Program-made: the position numbers and the translations under genes
Notes under the pieces: model-generated
Databases searched by the model: none
What the model was told of the DNA's origin: nothing
Seen by the model: the letters and a program-made list of their open reading frames with translations, nothing else
DNA from: Symsagittifera roscoffensis
Taxonomy: Eukaryota > Xenacoelomorpha > Acoela > Convolutidae
Reading direction: 5' to 3'
NCBI RefSeq assembly: GCF_963678635.1
Contig: NC_087071.1
Location: 3,032,365-3,096,364 of the forward strand
DNA: 64,000 nt
Part shown: positions 23,501-33,506 of the stretch, piece after piece
Layout: the number at the start of each line of letters is the position of its first letter
Position numbering within the stretch: the first letter of the stretch is position 1

Positions 23501-24545
23501 TATGCTTTGTTACGATACGCGATTTTAGAAGAGAAAATTTTGTTGAAATAATATCTAGTGATACACAATAATCAACAATAACTTAACAGAGCTGCATTCC
23601 AACTGCTTGGTCCGAAAGTGATCGCAAACTTCTAGAACGGAAATGAAATCAATTTGTTTTGTACAAAACACTAATTAAACTTTACAATTGAAACTTGACT
23701 TCAAGAAAAAAAGAGCTCGGAGTCGTCGACAAAGAAACAAAAAACAAATGAATTTTTCTGCTATTGCGTTAATTTTAATTAAATTCAAAATTATTTTTGC
23801 TTAGCGGGGGAAATGCGTCGCTGTTGGCACTTTAATAAAAGCAAGAGTAATAAATCATCAAAGTTCAAAGCAAGCTAAATTAATGATAATAGTTTTTGTT
23901 GAAATCTTACCGCATTTTGTATTTTGCTTCTCTTGTTTTGTGGTACAATTATAATCAAACTTCGCATCGAGCCAAAACAGTTAGTAGCGTTATATATATA
24001 TATTTTTTTCGTTTTGCCTTGTATCTGATGATCATTTTTTGAAAAAAGACTGAAAATTTCAACAAAACTGAACCGGCCGAAACAATTTTCCCAAAGAATG
24101 TCTTTCCCGAGAAAAAAAAATCTCCGTGGAATGACAAAAACTAAGTTTCAATAAAACGGTTAAGAGTCTATAAAACTAAGTATATTACGCGTTGGTCATC
24201 CCAAACTAAGTATATTACGCGTTGGTCAAAATAGTCTACCCCATACAAAAACTACCCTCTACAATAGTTCCTGTTTTTTTTCAGCTTGAACTCGAAGTAA
24301 CGCCATCATTCAGCCAGGTATAAAAATGTTTGAAAACAAAATGCTTAGCTGTAAAATTAAATTTCGAATGATAAAAATTTTAATGTCACTTTCATAAAAA
24401 AATGAACCAAAAGTGATGGCAATTGAAAGCTTTAAGCTTTTTTTGACTTTGAGCTCAGGATACCTATACCTATTGGTTATTTTTTAAAAATTTCTTGATA
24501 AATGGCTAGAGAAAATCTCTAAATTGGTCTCTTATTTTGTTTTTT
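20569..24545. other. Non-coding part of unit 1 with internal direct-repeat pair
   Basis: No gene is supported. Two related ~320 bp segments lie in the same orientation at 22228-22545 and 23710-24050, sharing GTCGACAA.GAAACAAAAAAC, TTAGCG.GGGAA, AATAAAAGCA and TGTCTGATGATCA-like blocks; both recur in unit 2. Short frames at 22745-23035 and 23261-23494 are present in both units but with unrelated-looking changes and no recognisable content. A 29-base repeat (CTAAGTATATTACGCGTTGG) is doubled near 24177-24230 in unit 1 only. Confidence 0.6.
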
Positions 24546-24790
24546 AGTACATAGTAAGTCAATGACAAGAGTTTTTGGGCATCAAAATTTTTTTCAAAAA
24601 ACTTCAAAACACGAAAAAGTTTGTTATAATTTGACCTATTAATTAATTTATTAGATTTTCTTTTTTTTCTTAAACATCTACTTAAAACAATGCTAAAATC
24701 TACTGGAACTTCTAAAAAAATCAATTTTGAGAGAAAAAAAACTAAATCACAAAGAAAATCTATATATCACTGAAGCGTATTTGAATTTTA
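24546..24790 (+). repeat. Polinton left terminal inverted repeat, copy 1
   Basis: In reverse complement this region aligns with 31540-31713 and with 49070-49296: shared landmarks are TTTTCTTTGT, TTTTTCTCTCAAAA, AAGTAGATGTTT, ATAAATTA.TTA.TAGGTC, CGTGTTTTGAA and CCATTGA.TTACCATGTA-like blocks. By eye it is about 75-80% similar over more than 200 bases. Confidence 0.8.
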
Positions 24791-24886
24791 CCTAAACTTT
24801 ATAATAATACACCAACAAACAAACTGCTTCGTAAAAAAATTAGTACATTGCATCACTTGTTATAACTTTATTACATGCATGAGTTC

Positions 24887-27800
24887 TTATAAGTTCAATG
24901 GTTTTGTATGAATTTCATCAATTTGATTTTGTCTTTTTGAATAAAAATAGCTTAGTCCTTTTTTTTTCTGTTCATATGTGGCCACCATATGATTTATAGT
25001 TCTGAATCCTCTGTTAGAAGATGTGAAGTTGACTGCTTCGACCAGCACTCTCCTGTAATTCGCCATTGGTCCATATCCAGAATCTTCTAGAACTTGTTTG
25101 TTTAAACCTTTAGTGCGATTGTTGAACTTGCTGAATTGTTGTCATAGCAGCAATAAGTTTTGCCACACAAACATAGCATTTGTGTGCACCTAAATTCTTC
25201 TTTGAAAAGCCCCGGCTTCAACTTATCATGCTTTTTATGGATACTGCAACACGTTCGACGGAAGAAATTAGATTTTGTATCGGCCTTGAAACAGTCTCTG
25301 CAGTCATTTTCCCTCAACTTTTCCCAAATGTCCTTTTTTTCTGGTTGCATACAGTCGTACAAGTTTTCATCAACAAGTGCCAAGTAAAGTGAGTCCTTAT
25401 CCATCTCCAACTCTTCAAATTTATTTAAATCACAGAACTTGTCAAAGAAGTTATAGTAGAGTTCCAACATTATAGTAGAGAAGTATGCAAAAGCCAACAA
25501 TGATGGGTTCTCTGTCTTCAATGGTTTCAACAAATCCAGCTATAAGAGTCTTTTTCAACTGTGTCTAGTTTTTGAACAATGGCTCATTGATTGCTTTATG
25601 AAATTTTTCATCGTTCAGATATTTTGTGATTGTGTGCCTGGATCTTTCCATGATCTGATATCCATAGGAGTAATTGCCTAAAAGCTTCATAGTTTCTGCT
25701 ACAACTCCTGACAGAAAGTTTTCATCTCCCTCTCTTCTGGCATCAATCACTGATTGAACGAACTGTTTGAGACATTTTTTGGAGTATACTGAACAAAACG
25801 GTAAATTTTGGTGCACTGCAAGCCAAGTTCCAAATAAAAGTTGAACAATGGATATATAATTGTTCCATTTTCTAGCTTGAAACTGGATATCAGCATTCTC
25901 TGAGGATATTTTAACATTTCGTTCTCGATTGCATAATTCTTCATGTAATCTCCAATATCGTTTCCTCAAAGTTCAGTGTTTTTGAAAATTGGAGGAAAGT
26001 TGATGCTAAAATTTTGATTTTAGCTCATCTGGAACAACTAAAACGCCTTGAATACAGCCAAAAAGTGATCCATCTTTTATTTTCGCTAGAAGGGAGTCTA
26101 TAGAAAAAGTTTTTTAAAAGGGAAAGTGGGTTCTGACGTGATTTATGATCTTGTCATTGGTTTTGAAAATTTCCCACCAGTCACACTTCCACATTTCTTC
26201 AACTTTGTTTCCTTTCTCTTTTATGTTTTCCCGTCTCATACCATCCATCTCTCCCCTCTACTTATTACCTCGTTCAATATTCTGATCTGCTACGGAGGGA
26301 CAAGCTTCTTAGTAGTAACATCCCATTGCTTCGAACACTGTCTTACAGTGATCACAATATTAGTCCACATTGGAAATGTCAATTTTCTAATGTTTTCCAG
26401 ACGTGAAAAAACTCTCAATTTTGCATTCTGGTCTTGTTTCCTAGTAGAAAAACATGACCATATTCTCAAAGTTGCGCGTTCATTTATGTCTAGCCTTGAA
26501 TTTCTGCATATCACTGTCAAATTACAATCTCGTGTACAGCCCTGTTGACATATGTTGACACATTGAGGAAGAATAGCTTGCTTGCATCAACTTCAATGAT
26601 CAATTTACAAACATTTGGTGAACTTCTGATAAATGTTTCATCGACTAAAGCTTTTTGAGTGAAAACAATGGAAGGTCCACCAGTCAAGACTTCTCGTATT
26701 TTTTCACACAAATCTTTATCACTTTCGCAATAGGGATAAAAATATAATTTGTACATTTGTGTAAACATATGTTTGCTAAAATTTAAAAGTTTACATCCAA
26801 GTTTCAACATATCAATTCCTTTGTTATGATAAAACTGAATCGCTTTTTGCATTGCTTCCAGGGTTGGAAATACATCCTTGTTATTTTATCACTGCAAAAT
26901 GTTTTTGAATATTTTTATACCGTTTTCTTCCAAGTCTCTCGTAAAGATTTGTAATTATCCAAATCAGATGGAAGTACAGTCTTTGAAGCTGTTTCAATGC
27001 TTGTTGTTCGTCAAGCACACTCTTTCTCACTTTCTCGGCTTCTCATAATCAAAGAAAGGTTTGTCTAGAGGATTTAAGTTTACTGAAAAAGGTAAAAATT
27101 TCGTTGACATATCAGCTTCTTCAGAGTCTTCAATGCATTCGTCTTTGTACTCGAATTGGTTCTTTAAATAATCTTTAACAAGTTCGTTTTATTGATCAAA
27201 ACAATTTTTTCATTCGTTCATTGACAGCCACTTCAATATCTTGAAACTTTTTTCTCATCTCCAGGTTACTTTTTTCAGCCAACAGTTCGAGGTTGCTCAC
27301 AAAGTCGATTATCAAGTTCTGTGGATCCTTGTTGTACAAAAATATGATTTCATCAAACAGATTTGATGATAAAGAGACTGAAATGGGAACATGTTTTCCA
27401 ATCCAAGTTGAAGTTTGTGTTACTTTTAGTTCCTCTGTAGGGACACAAATGGACTCAAAATCGAAAAATGCTAGATTATTAAAAAGTTTGTTATCTTCAG
27501 AAACTGGAAGATTGATTTCAACAAGGTTTCTCGAAGCTCATATACGTTCTTTGGGTAAAGATGATTCACTCGATCCTTGCATATCAGAAGATGTTTGTTA
27601 AAACTGTCGAATTTATTCAAGAAAGTGTCACAACTAGGACACTGGAAGCACTCGAAGAAAGAATCAATATCATTTGTATGAATGATATGATAGTTAAATC
27701 CCAACAATTTAACTGTTTTACCGAATTTTCTAATACTTCGGCGAGCTAGTTTTCCTACATGTTCTCCTTCTTGGACATCGAAATCGTACATAAAGATGTT

Positions 27801-28835
27801 TCTTTGCACAATTTCCTTGACAACTGGTATGTCTTCTACTGAGACCCCAAGAAAACTTTTAGGATCATAACCAGACTTTGTTATGAATTCTGTAAGGTAT
27901 CTACAAGTGTGAGAGTCGAGATCAAGGTGTCCGTTCATGTACCTTGCCATTGCGCGGAAAAGACACAAATGGTATATGTATGGTTCGATGTCTTTATTAG
28001 ATAAAAGACAGTTCACTTGCGTATGTCGTAGTAAAGGTTCGGGTAAGACAGAGTCCGGACATCCCATTGGAATGTTTTTGAGCAAAGCAGTAAAAACTGT
28101 GTTGGTAGTAATCAACTTGAATAGCCACCTTGTCTTTTGACGTTCCTGGGTACATTGCTTCACAATATCAACTTTTTCCCTTTTTCCTTGGTTTGTTATC
28201 AAGTCTGCTTTAGTACAGAGCAAATGGGATTTTTCAAAAAAAGTATTTTTTTTATGGGCGTAGAAATATCGATATTCACCAGTCTCAATATTTCGAAGAA
28301 CGAACACCAGAGCAATGTTGATTTTAGCGGCAGAATTGAGCTTGTTCAAGGCTTTCTCAAGTTTTTCGTTGATTATTTTAGTGTCTAACTTGGACATTTG
28401 GAAGTTAAATGCCTTATGTCTACCATTTTCCATCTCCGTATCCACTAGAAAAGGTTGACAAGCACTAAGTTCCTCTTTCAGTTTTTCACCATCTTCCCCT
28501 TCTTCCTTCTCAAAATTGTTAAAGTCCGCTACAGTATCACTGGGTTTCCGTTGCTTTGCTCCATGTTCCTTTCTCTAATTTTATTGAAGAGAGTAATAAC
28601 TTGGAAACTCTTGTTCACAAAGAGAACAAACCGTTGAATGCTTTGAACTTAATTGAGCATGATTCTTGGCCATTTGATAATTCATTTCTTGTTGATTAAG
28701 AGTGGAATACTTACAATCAGGACACGAAATAACTCCTTTAGCCCATCTTTTTTGATGTCGAGCTGCTTGCTGGCCAACATGCATAATTACACAATCTTCC
28801 CACTTGACATTCTCAATTCGGTTATGGGCAGGCAT
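24887..28835 (-). pseudogene. polB: Polinton protein-primed DNA polymerase B, copy 1
   Basis: Read on the minus strand from ATG at 28835 to TAA at 24887-24889, about 1300 codons, the usual length for this family. In order: cysteine-histidine zinc-finger-like segment (28581-28835, ISCPDCKYS and VCSLCEQEF); a 324-codon frame (27471-28445) with CLFRAMARYMNGH, GVSVEDIPVV and a CPSCD...HLLIC finger; polymerase motif A region VDASKL (Asp at 26586-26588); motif B KLLGNYSYGYQ (about 25660-25690); motif C MDKDSLYL (25393-25401). Families with this layout have DTDS at motif C, so Thr is replaced by Lys; both aspartates remain. Stops or frameshifts separate the blocks (near 28578, 27471, 26850, 26517, 25560 and 25534). 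It would replicate the Polinton with a protein primer if intact. In unit 2 the lesions differ. Confidence 0.92.
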
Positions 28836-30341
28836 TATCTAAAACAATTTGGGACTTTGGAAATTTTCCAAAATTCAAAAAGTTAAAGTACCAATTAAAC
28901 AAAGAACTCACTCTTTTCGTGAAATAACGAAATGTAAAATTTGAGGTAAATTTCAGTTGACGGTTTTTGATTGGCAAACAAAAAGAATGATTTAAGCCAA
29001 TAAAATAAGCGTAAGTATACTAACAAGGACGTGATCGCCCACGCAATTATCCTTTTATGGTAATGACGTCATTCTTTGAATAGAAGTGACGTCACCGCCT
29101 ACGCAATTTTCCTTATATGGTAATGACGTCATTCTATAATTAGAAGTGACATCACCAACCACACAAAAATTCAACCAATTACAATTAAACAGTTTCTAGA
29201 CATAAGTTTGGATCAAAAATAATCATTTTGAAAAATGTAATATAAAAAACATTTAAACTTCCTCGAGTTTCTCTACAAGAAAAAAGTAAAATATTCCTTG
29301 TGATTTCCTTATTGGTGAAATAGTTGTAGATTCTTACTTTTTTCACAGTTTTTTGGACGTTGATGTTGTCCAAAATTAAGTTCACCAACTAAGTAAAGGT
29401 CTCTTTAGGGAAATCTTTTCAATCACAGAGTTTTGCTTTTGATCCACATATTGCGTGTCAAAGCTATAAAATTACTGCTGAGTTACACCTGACTAGAAAA
29501 AAAATTTGAAGTTAATAAAAAATTCTTATGATAAAATTTAAAGACTTTTTTTCCCATCCAATTTCCAAATTTGTCAGAACTCCTTAGCAAAGTTTTTTAT
29601 TTTTCCATTTCTTTAAGAATTTTCAAGGTTCAAAATCTTGCATGATCAGGTTTGGAATCAGATTTTCAGATATTTGCCTTGAAAAATTCATCAACTTTGA
29701 GTTATCCTCTCAAATCTACATCAAAATCAAAGAACTTGACTATCTACTCAAACATCAGCAATTTCTCATCGATTATAAACAAAAAACTCAACGAACTTTA
29801 TGAGAAGACTTGCAGAGATGCTACTTTTATAATTTTTGCTTATTTTGTTACTTATATTGGCAATTTTTCTTACTTTTACAGCAAACAAATCCTTTTGGTC
29901 ATTAATTTTTGCAATTGTTTTTGTGTACATTTTTTTTGATTTGTAAGATTTAAGTCCTTAAAAGTTACAATTTTGTCTGATTGGATACGACAACTAGAAG
30001 AAAAAGAAACATGTTTGTGATTGGAAACGACAATGTGTAAGTGTACCCATAATGGAGCTTTGTTTCCGATTGGACACAACTTTCGTCCAAGAATTTCATA
30101 AAAGGAAGCTAAAATCTTTTTGGCCACGACTATAATCCAATTAAGGAAAACTAAATCTGATTGGTTAAACCCACACATTTGAGCTGAAGGTTCCCCTCTC
30201 TCAGCTGTAAATACTTTAATTTCAACTTAACTTCCGTCAACTACCTCACTCTCAACTGTAAATCTTGATTTTACTCTGTATCTTTACTCAATTTATTGCT
30301 CAAAATGATCATCTCAGTTCAAAACAGCAGCCGTATACAAA
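28836..30341. promoter_or_regulatory. Divergent intergenic region of Polinton copy 1
   Basis: This 1.5 kb lies between the minus-strand polymerase and the plus-strand basic protein. It holds a CRE-like repeat array (29030-29160) and four GATTGG (inverted CCAAT) boxes at 29979, 30019, 30068 and 30159, with further CCAAT/ATTGG words near 28968, 28996 and 29174. Short frames at 29652-29939 and 29876-30178 are not supported as genes. Promoter function is an inference from position and motif clustering. Confidence 0.5.
29030..29160. promoter_or_regulatory. 60 bp-period CRE-like (TGACGTCA) repeat, copy 1
   Basis: Two consecutive 60-base units (29041-29100, 29101-29160) each carry two boxes 23 bases apart. 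Perfect TGACGTCA palindromes are at 29064, 29087 and 29124; a variant TGACATCA is at 29147 and a partial GGACGTGA at 29034. The word matches the cAMP-response element bound by CREB/ATF proteins in animals. It lies 200-330 bases upstream of the polymerase start on the minus strand. Confidence 0.75.
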
Positions 30342-30540
30342 ATAGCTGCTCAAAATTCAGCTGATTTCCCTACTTTTCGCGGACATGCAAGACATGTGGA
30401 AGAGGTTTTGGAGCTCTTGCACAAGCTCCTGGGAGAACTGCAAACCCTTTATTAAAAAAGTTGTAGTCCCAGCTGCGGAAAAAATTGAAGAATATTTGTT
30501 TTAAATCGCTGATCCAGAGATTGGGGAACTTGTTACTGGA
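30342..30540 (+). pseudogene. Polinton small basic Gly/Arg-rich protein remnant, copy 1
   Basis: The sequence parallels the open frame at 47962 in unit 2 that begins MAAQNSADFP, but the start codon here is ATA (30342-30344) instead of ATG. The following Gly/Arg-rich segment (RGFGALAQ-type) and the VVPAA segment are recognisable only by changing frame. Small basic proteins of this composition accompany the protease and capsid genes in Polintons and may act as DNA-binding core or minor capsid proteins; that role is inferred from composition and position. Confidence 0.6.
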
Positions 30541-30570
30541 CGTAAAAAACTCAAAAAATTTCCAAAAGAT

Positions 30571-30917
30571 GTGGGAACAAAAACAGTTCGGATTAATTTT
30601 TCACTCCTGCAAATTATTGAAAAATTTTCTGAACTCAGTTTCAAGTACATGGGAACTTACCCCTCTGATAAAGAACCCCAACTAACAAAACACTTTTTTG
30701 GAATCATCAATTCAGCTCCAGGAAACAATAGAGGGGAACACTGGATTATCATAGCTTGGTTGGGAACTACTTTGTTGATTCTTTGGGTCAAAAAATAACA
30801 ACTTACTTTTTTCTAACAAAAAAGTATCGGCGAATGGTTACCAGAAAACTACAAAAAATTGACAATTTGTGTGAAGTTTACGCAATTTATTCAGCATTTC
30901 TTCTTTTTAAATTCTGA
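30571..30917 (+). pseudogene. Adenovirus-type cysteine protease remnant of Polinton, copy 1
   Basis: Three pieces of a C5/Ulp1-like cysteine protease are visible: GEHWIII with the catalytic histidine (CAC, 30739-30741) in the frame starting at 30571, then after one frameshift YFVDSLG with the acidic residue (GAT, 30777-30779) and DNLCEVYAIY with the cysteine (TGT, 30870-30872) in one continuous frame to a TGA at 30915-30917. The order His-Asp-Cys and the upstream YPSDKEP segment fit the family, which processes virion proteins in adenoviruses and is a standard Polinton gene. The N-terminal part is fused to remnants of the basic protein, and the frameshift makes it inactive. Confidence 0.78.
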
Positions 30918-31072
30918 TTTAAAAAGAACTTAAAAAGATTCAAACAATTCAAACAATATTCATGATGTGCATGTTTTGATTTTTATAAATAATTTTGTGT
31001 AAATGTGTAGCTTTTTATTTGTATGTGTAAATTATGGTGGTAAATTTATTATACGATGCAGTGATTTATATT

Positions 31073-31327
31073 CTTTTGTGCGCTCAATCTCCGTAAACTG
31101 AATAAAACGGCTCGGAAAATGATGTTTAACTCGTATTCTTGGCAATACAGACAATAAGCTTCACTAATTTATAAATAAGCCAAAAACTCACATAACTCAT
31201 GTTCATAATTTCAACCAATAATAAGCATCATTAAACAAATTGGCGCAAGCTAGCCACAAGAACCGGTCTGTAATGTCCTTGAGACGAATTGCTCTTTTTG
31301 GAGGTCAGCCTTAATCAAGGCTGAACC
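31073..31327. other. Strongly conserved non-coding block with hairpin, copy 1
   Basis: Compared with 48653-48871 there is a 158-base run without a difference (31073-31230) and only two differences up to 31291, fewer than in the neighbouring non-coding DNA. It is followed by a hairpin at 31303-31327 whose arms pair AGCCTT with AAGGCT, with GGT/ACC outside. No protein frame spans it. It might be a functional terminus, an RNA gene or a gene-conversion tract. Confidence 0.5.
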
Positions 31328-31392
31328 GAATTAGAACAAAAAAAAAACAGTTAAAATAGGATGTAACCCCCGTATTTAGTATATTAATACAT

Positions 31393-31475
31393 GGGCAGGT
31401 GGGGGACTCGAAACTACGTCACCTATCAAGTTTGTACAGTCGGTACGTTAGCTTAGGCCACTCGGCCAACTGTTC
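31393..31475 (-). repeat. tRNA-like (SINE or tRNA pseudogene) sequence
   Basis: On the minus strand an A-box TGGCCGAGTGGC (31457-31468) and a B-box GTTTCGAGTCC (31404-31414) lie 42 bases apart, the spacing of an internal RNA polymerase III promoter. The D-arm resembles that of long-variable-arm (Leu/Ser type) tRNAs. The T-stem and acceptor stem do not pair well, so it is a pseudogene or SINE head, not a working tRNA. Unit 2 keeps only ACTCGGCCAACTG at 48986-48998. Confidence 0.6.
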
Positions 31476-31539
31476 TTGTATTTATATGCATTTACACTCT
31501 GTTTTATATGCATCTATACTCTACTTTTGCGTTGCAACA

Positions 31540-31713
31540 ATTTTCTTTGTCGTTTATTTTTTTCTCTCTAAAAAAATTGACTTTTTTCGAAGTTTCAGTA
31601 GGCTTAAGCATTTTTTCAGGTAGATGATGATTCAAAAAAAAAGATTATCTGATAAATTAGTTAGTAGGTCGACTTTATCGTACAAAACTCTTACCATTGA
31701 CTTACCATGTAAC
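31540..31713 (-). repeat. Polinton right terminal inverted repeat, copy 1
   Basis: Inverted counterpart of 24546-24790. The outer part ends TTGACTTACCATGTAAC. It is shorter than the unit 2 counterpart (49070-49296) because the block containing CGTGTTTTGAA is missing. Confidence 0.75.
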
Positions 31714-33506
31714 AAAAAACTAATTAAAAAACCTTCATTCCACGATCTACACGTAATTAACCAGTGTATCTCAACAATTAGATAAAACTAGATATTTCTA
31801 TACAAAATTCAAAGAAATTCGCTTTTCGTACCATTATCTTACCATCACACTGAAACCTTACCATTGGTATTCCATGTCCTAATACCGTATTCCTAATACC
31901 TCTATATCCAATGTGAAAAAACACAGCTGGTAGAATGGATGCTCTATTTCCTATCTTAAAACATGGGGGGTCTACCACCTCCCCCCCCCCCTCCCCTCAC
32001 TTTAGCTCCAACATCTACTACTAATGTACATTATTACTCATCATAAACAACAATTCAAAAAATTTTGGAGCTACCACTATGATAATCATGACTATGTTGA
32101 AGATTTTTACTGATATAACATGAAACACAATGGTATCTCCTAAATGTCAAGCACTTAGAATTCCATAGTTTTGCAGTAAAGACACATTTATCCACTTCAA
32201 GCAAATAATTTTCTCATGAATTTTTTTTTTAATATTCGTTTCTAACTTCGTTGTTTCCAATAAAACTGACAATCAGACTTTTGATCTGCTGATTTTTTTG
32301 TACTCAGAGCCAAAAATTTGGTTCAGCACTTGCCAGTTGAATTTGGACAGTCACAAACTCGATTTCAGCTGGCGTCATAGTTGTGATGTCCAGCAAAACC
32401 AATGTGACTCACAAAGTTGAGGTTCGAGAGATATTTTTTAATATATGGGTCTCTTCTAGTCAGGCTTATATACCATCCATTTGCATACCCGTTTTAGGGC
32501 CAATACTATGAGTTGCATAGTTGTAACTTTAGGAGGCAGCCATTGATGAATAAACTAAACCTCTAGATGAAATCTAACTTTTGTACAAATTGAGTTTGAA
32601 ACGTATCGAAATTTTAGAAGAGTTTCGTTTTATTATTAAATTGCCTGGATGGCCTTCCCACATTTGAGACAAGTGAAAACAAATCGGTCATAATGGATTT
32701 TTGTGGTCTAAAGTGTTGTAAATATAATCGATTCCCATGTTACGTTCAGACGACAAAATTGGACTAAACATGGATTTCAATCCATTTTCTCTCGCTAAAA
32801 AAACAAAATACGTTATAACTTATTGGGGATCCTTTATAATGGATTTGATAATAAGTAGGAAATCACACTAAAATGGATTTTTTTTCCACTTTTTTTGTTT
32901 TGAGCAAACTTTGCAAGAATTTTTAGTTTAAAAACGTAGAAAAAAACTTTATATGCGTTGAAATTCGCATCTCAAAAAAGTGGAAAAAAATCGATTATAA
33001 TTTGGTTTCTTTGTCACAAAAATGAAAAAAAAAAAAGATTATAATGGATGAAAAATGAATTTTGTTGCCTCAAAAAATAATCAAATTATACTCAAAATTT
33101 AGTTTTTTAATTGATAATAATAGATTTTTTTTCCTTTTTGTAGACACTGACAAGGAAACTCAATCATAATCGATTTCTTATCCTGGAACTCCAACTCGGG
33201 TTGCTTGATTGTTGCCAAAAAATCGACCCCATATTTTGTACTTTATGTTCAACATTACATTTTCCCCCAAAACCTAGTCAGCAGTTTTTTTCTCTTTTAC
33301 AAATCATAAGAAGGACCTATGCAATTTGGTTAAAATTATCAAAATATGTTTGCTCATATTACAAAATTTTTTTTCCCGATACCACCTGGATTTTTTGTCC
33401 AACTCAATTTCAGCATTTTGATTGTTCGTTTCCGTCAAAACTCAAGACTTTCGTATCATCTGAAAAAAAAGCTGTAATTGGCAACTTAATAAAAATCTTT
33501 ATTTCA
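31714..33506. other. Non-coding segment with palindromic ATAATCGATT/ATAATGGATT words
   Basis: No gene is supported. A C-tract lies at 31979-31992. At 32257-32305 a block like GACAATCAGACATTTGATCTGC recurs at 35586-35636 in front of the gag-like frame. From 32690 to 33180 words such as ATAATCGATT, ATAATGGATT and AATCGATTATAA are clustered on both strands, resembling the interior of the 18.3-19.2 kb element. The counterpart in unit 2 is 49297-50522. Confidence 0.55.

Larger units (their letters stand above)
24546..31713. mobile_element. Polinton/Maverick deletion derivative, copy 1
   Basis: About 7.2 kb bounded by terminal inverted repeats, containing a minus-strand protein-primed DNA polymerase B, and on the plus strand a small basic protein and an adenovirus-type cysteine protease remnant. 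This gene set and the divergent layout are typical of Polintons, which are normally 15-20 kb and also carry an integrase, packaging ATPase and capsid genes; none of those is recognisable here. The left end reads AGTACATAG, compatible with the 5'-AG start typical of the group, but no 6-base target duplication is evident. All genes are broken, so the element is inactive. Confidence 0.85.

Noticed and set aside
24177-24230. Regulatory 29-base repeat
   Set aside because: Doubled only in unit 1 and single in unit 2; looks like a chance local duplication.
26126-26548. 140-codon plus-strand frame
   Set aside because: It lies opposite the recognisable polymerase region on the minus strand and has low-complexity hydrophobic content.
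31393-31475. Functional tRNA gene
   Set aside because: A- and B-boxes fit but acceptor and T stems do not pair.
24546-31713. Separate active virus or plasmid genome
   Set aside because: All genes are broken and key ones are missing; it is an embedded remnant repeated in tandem.
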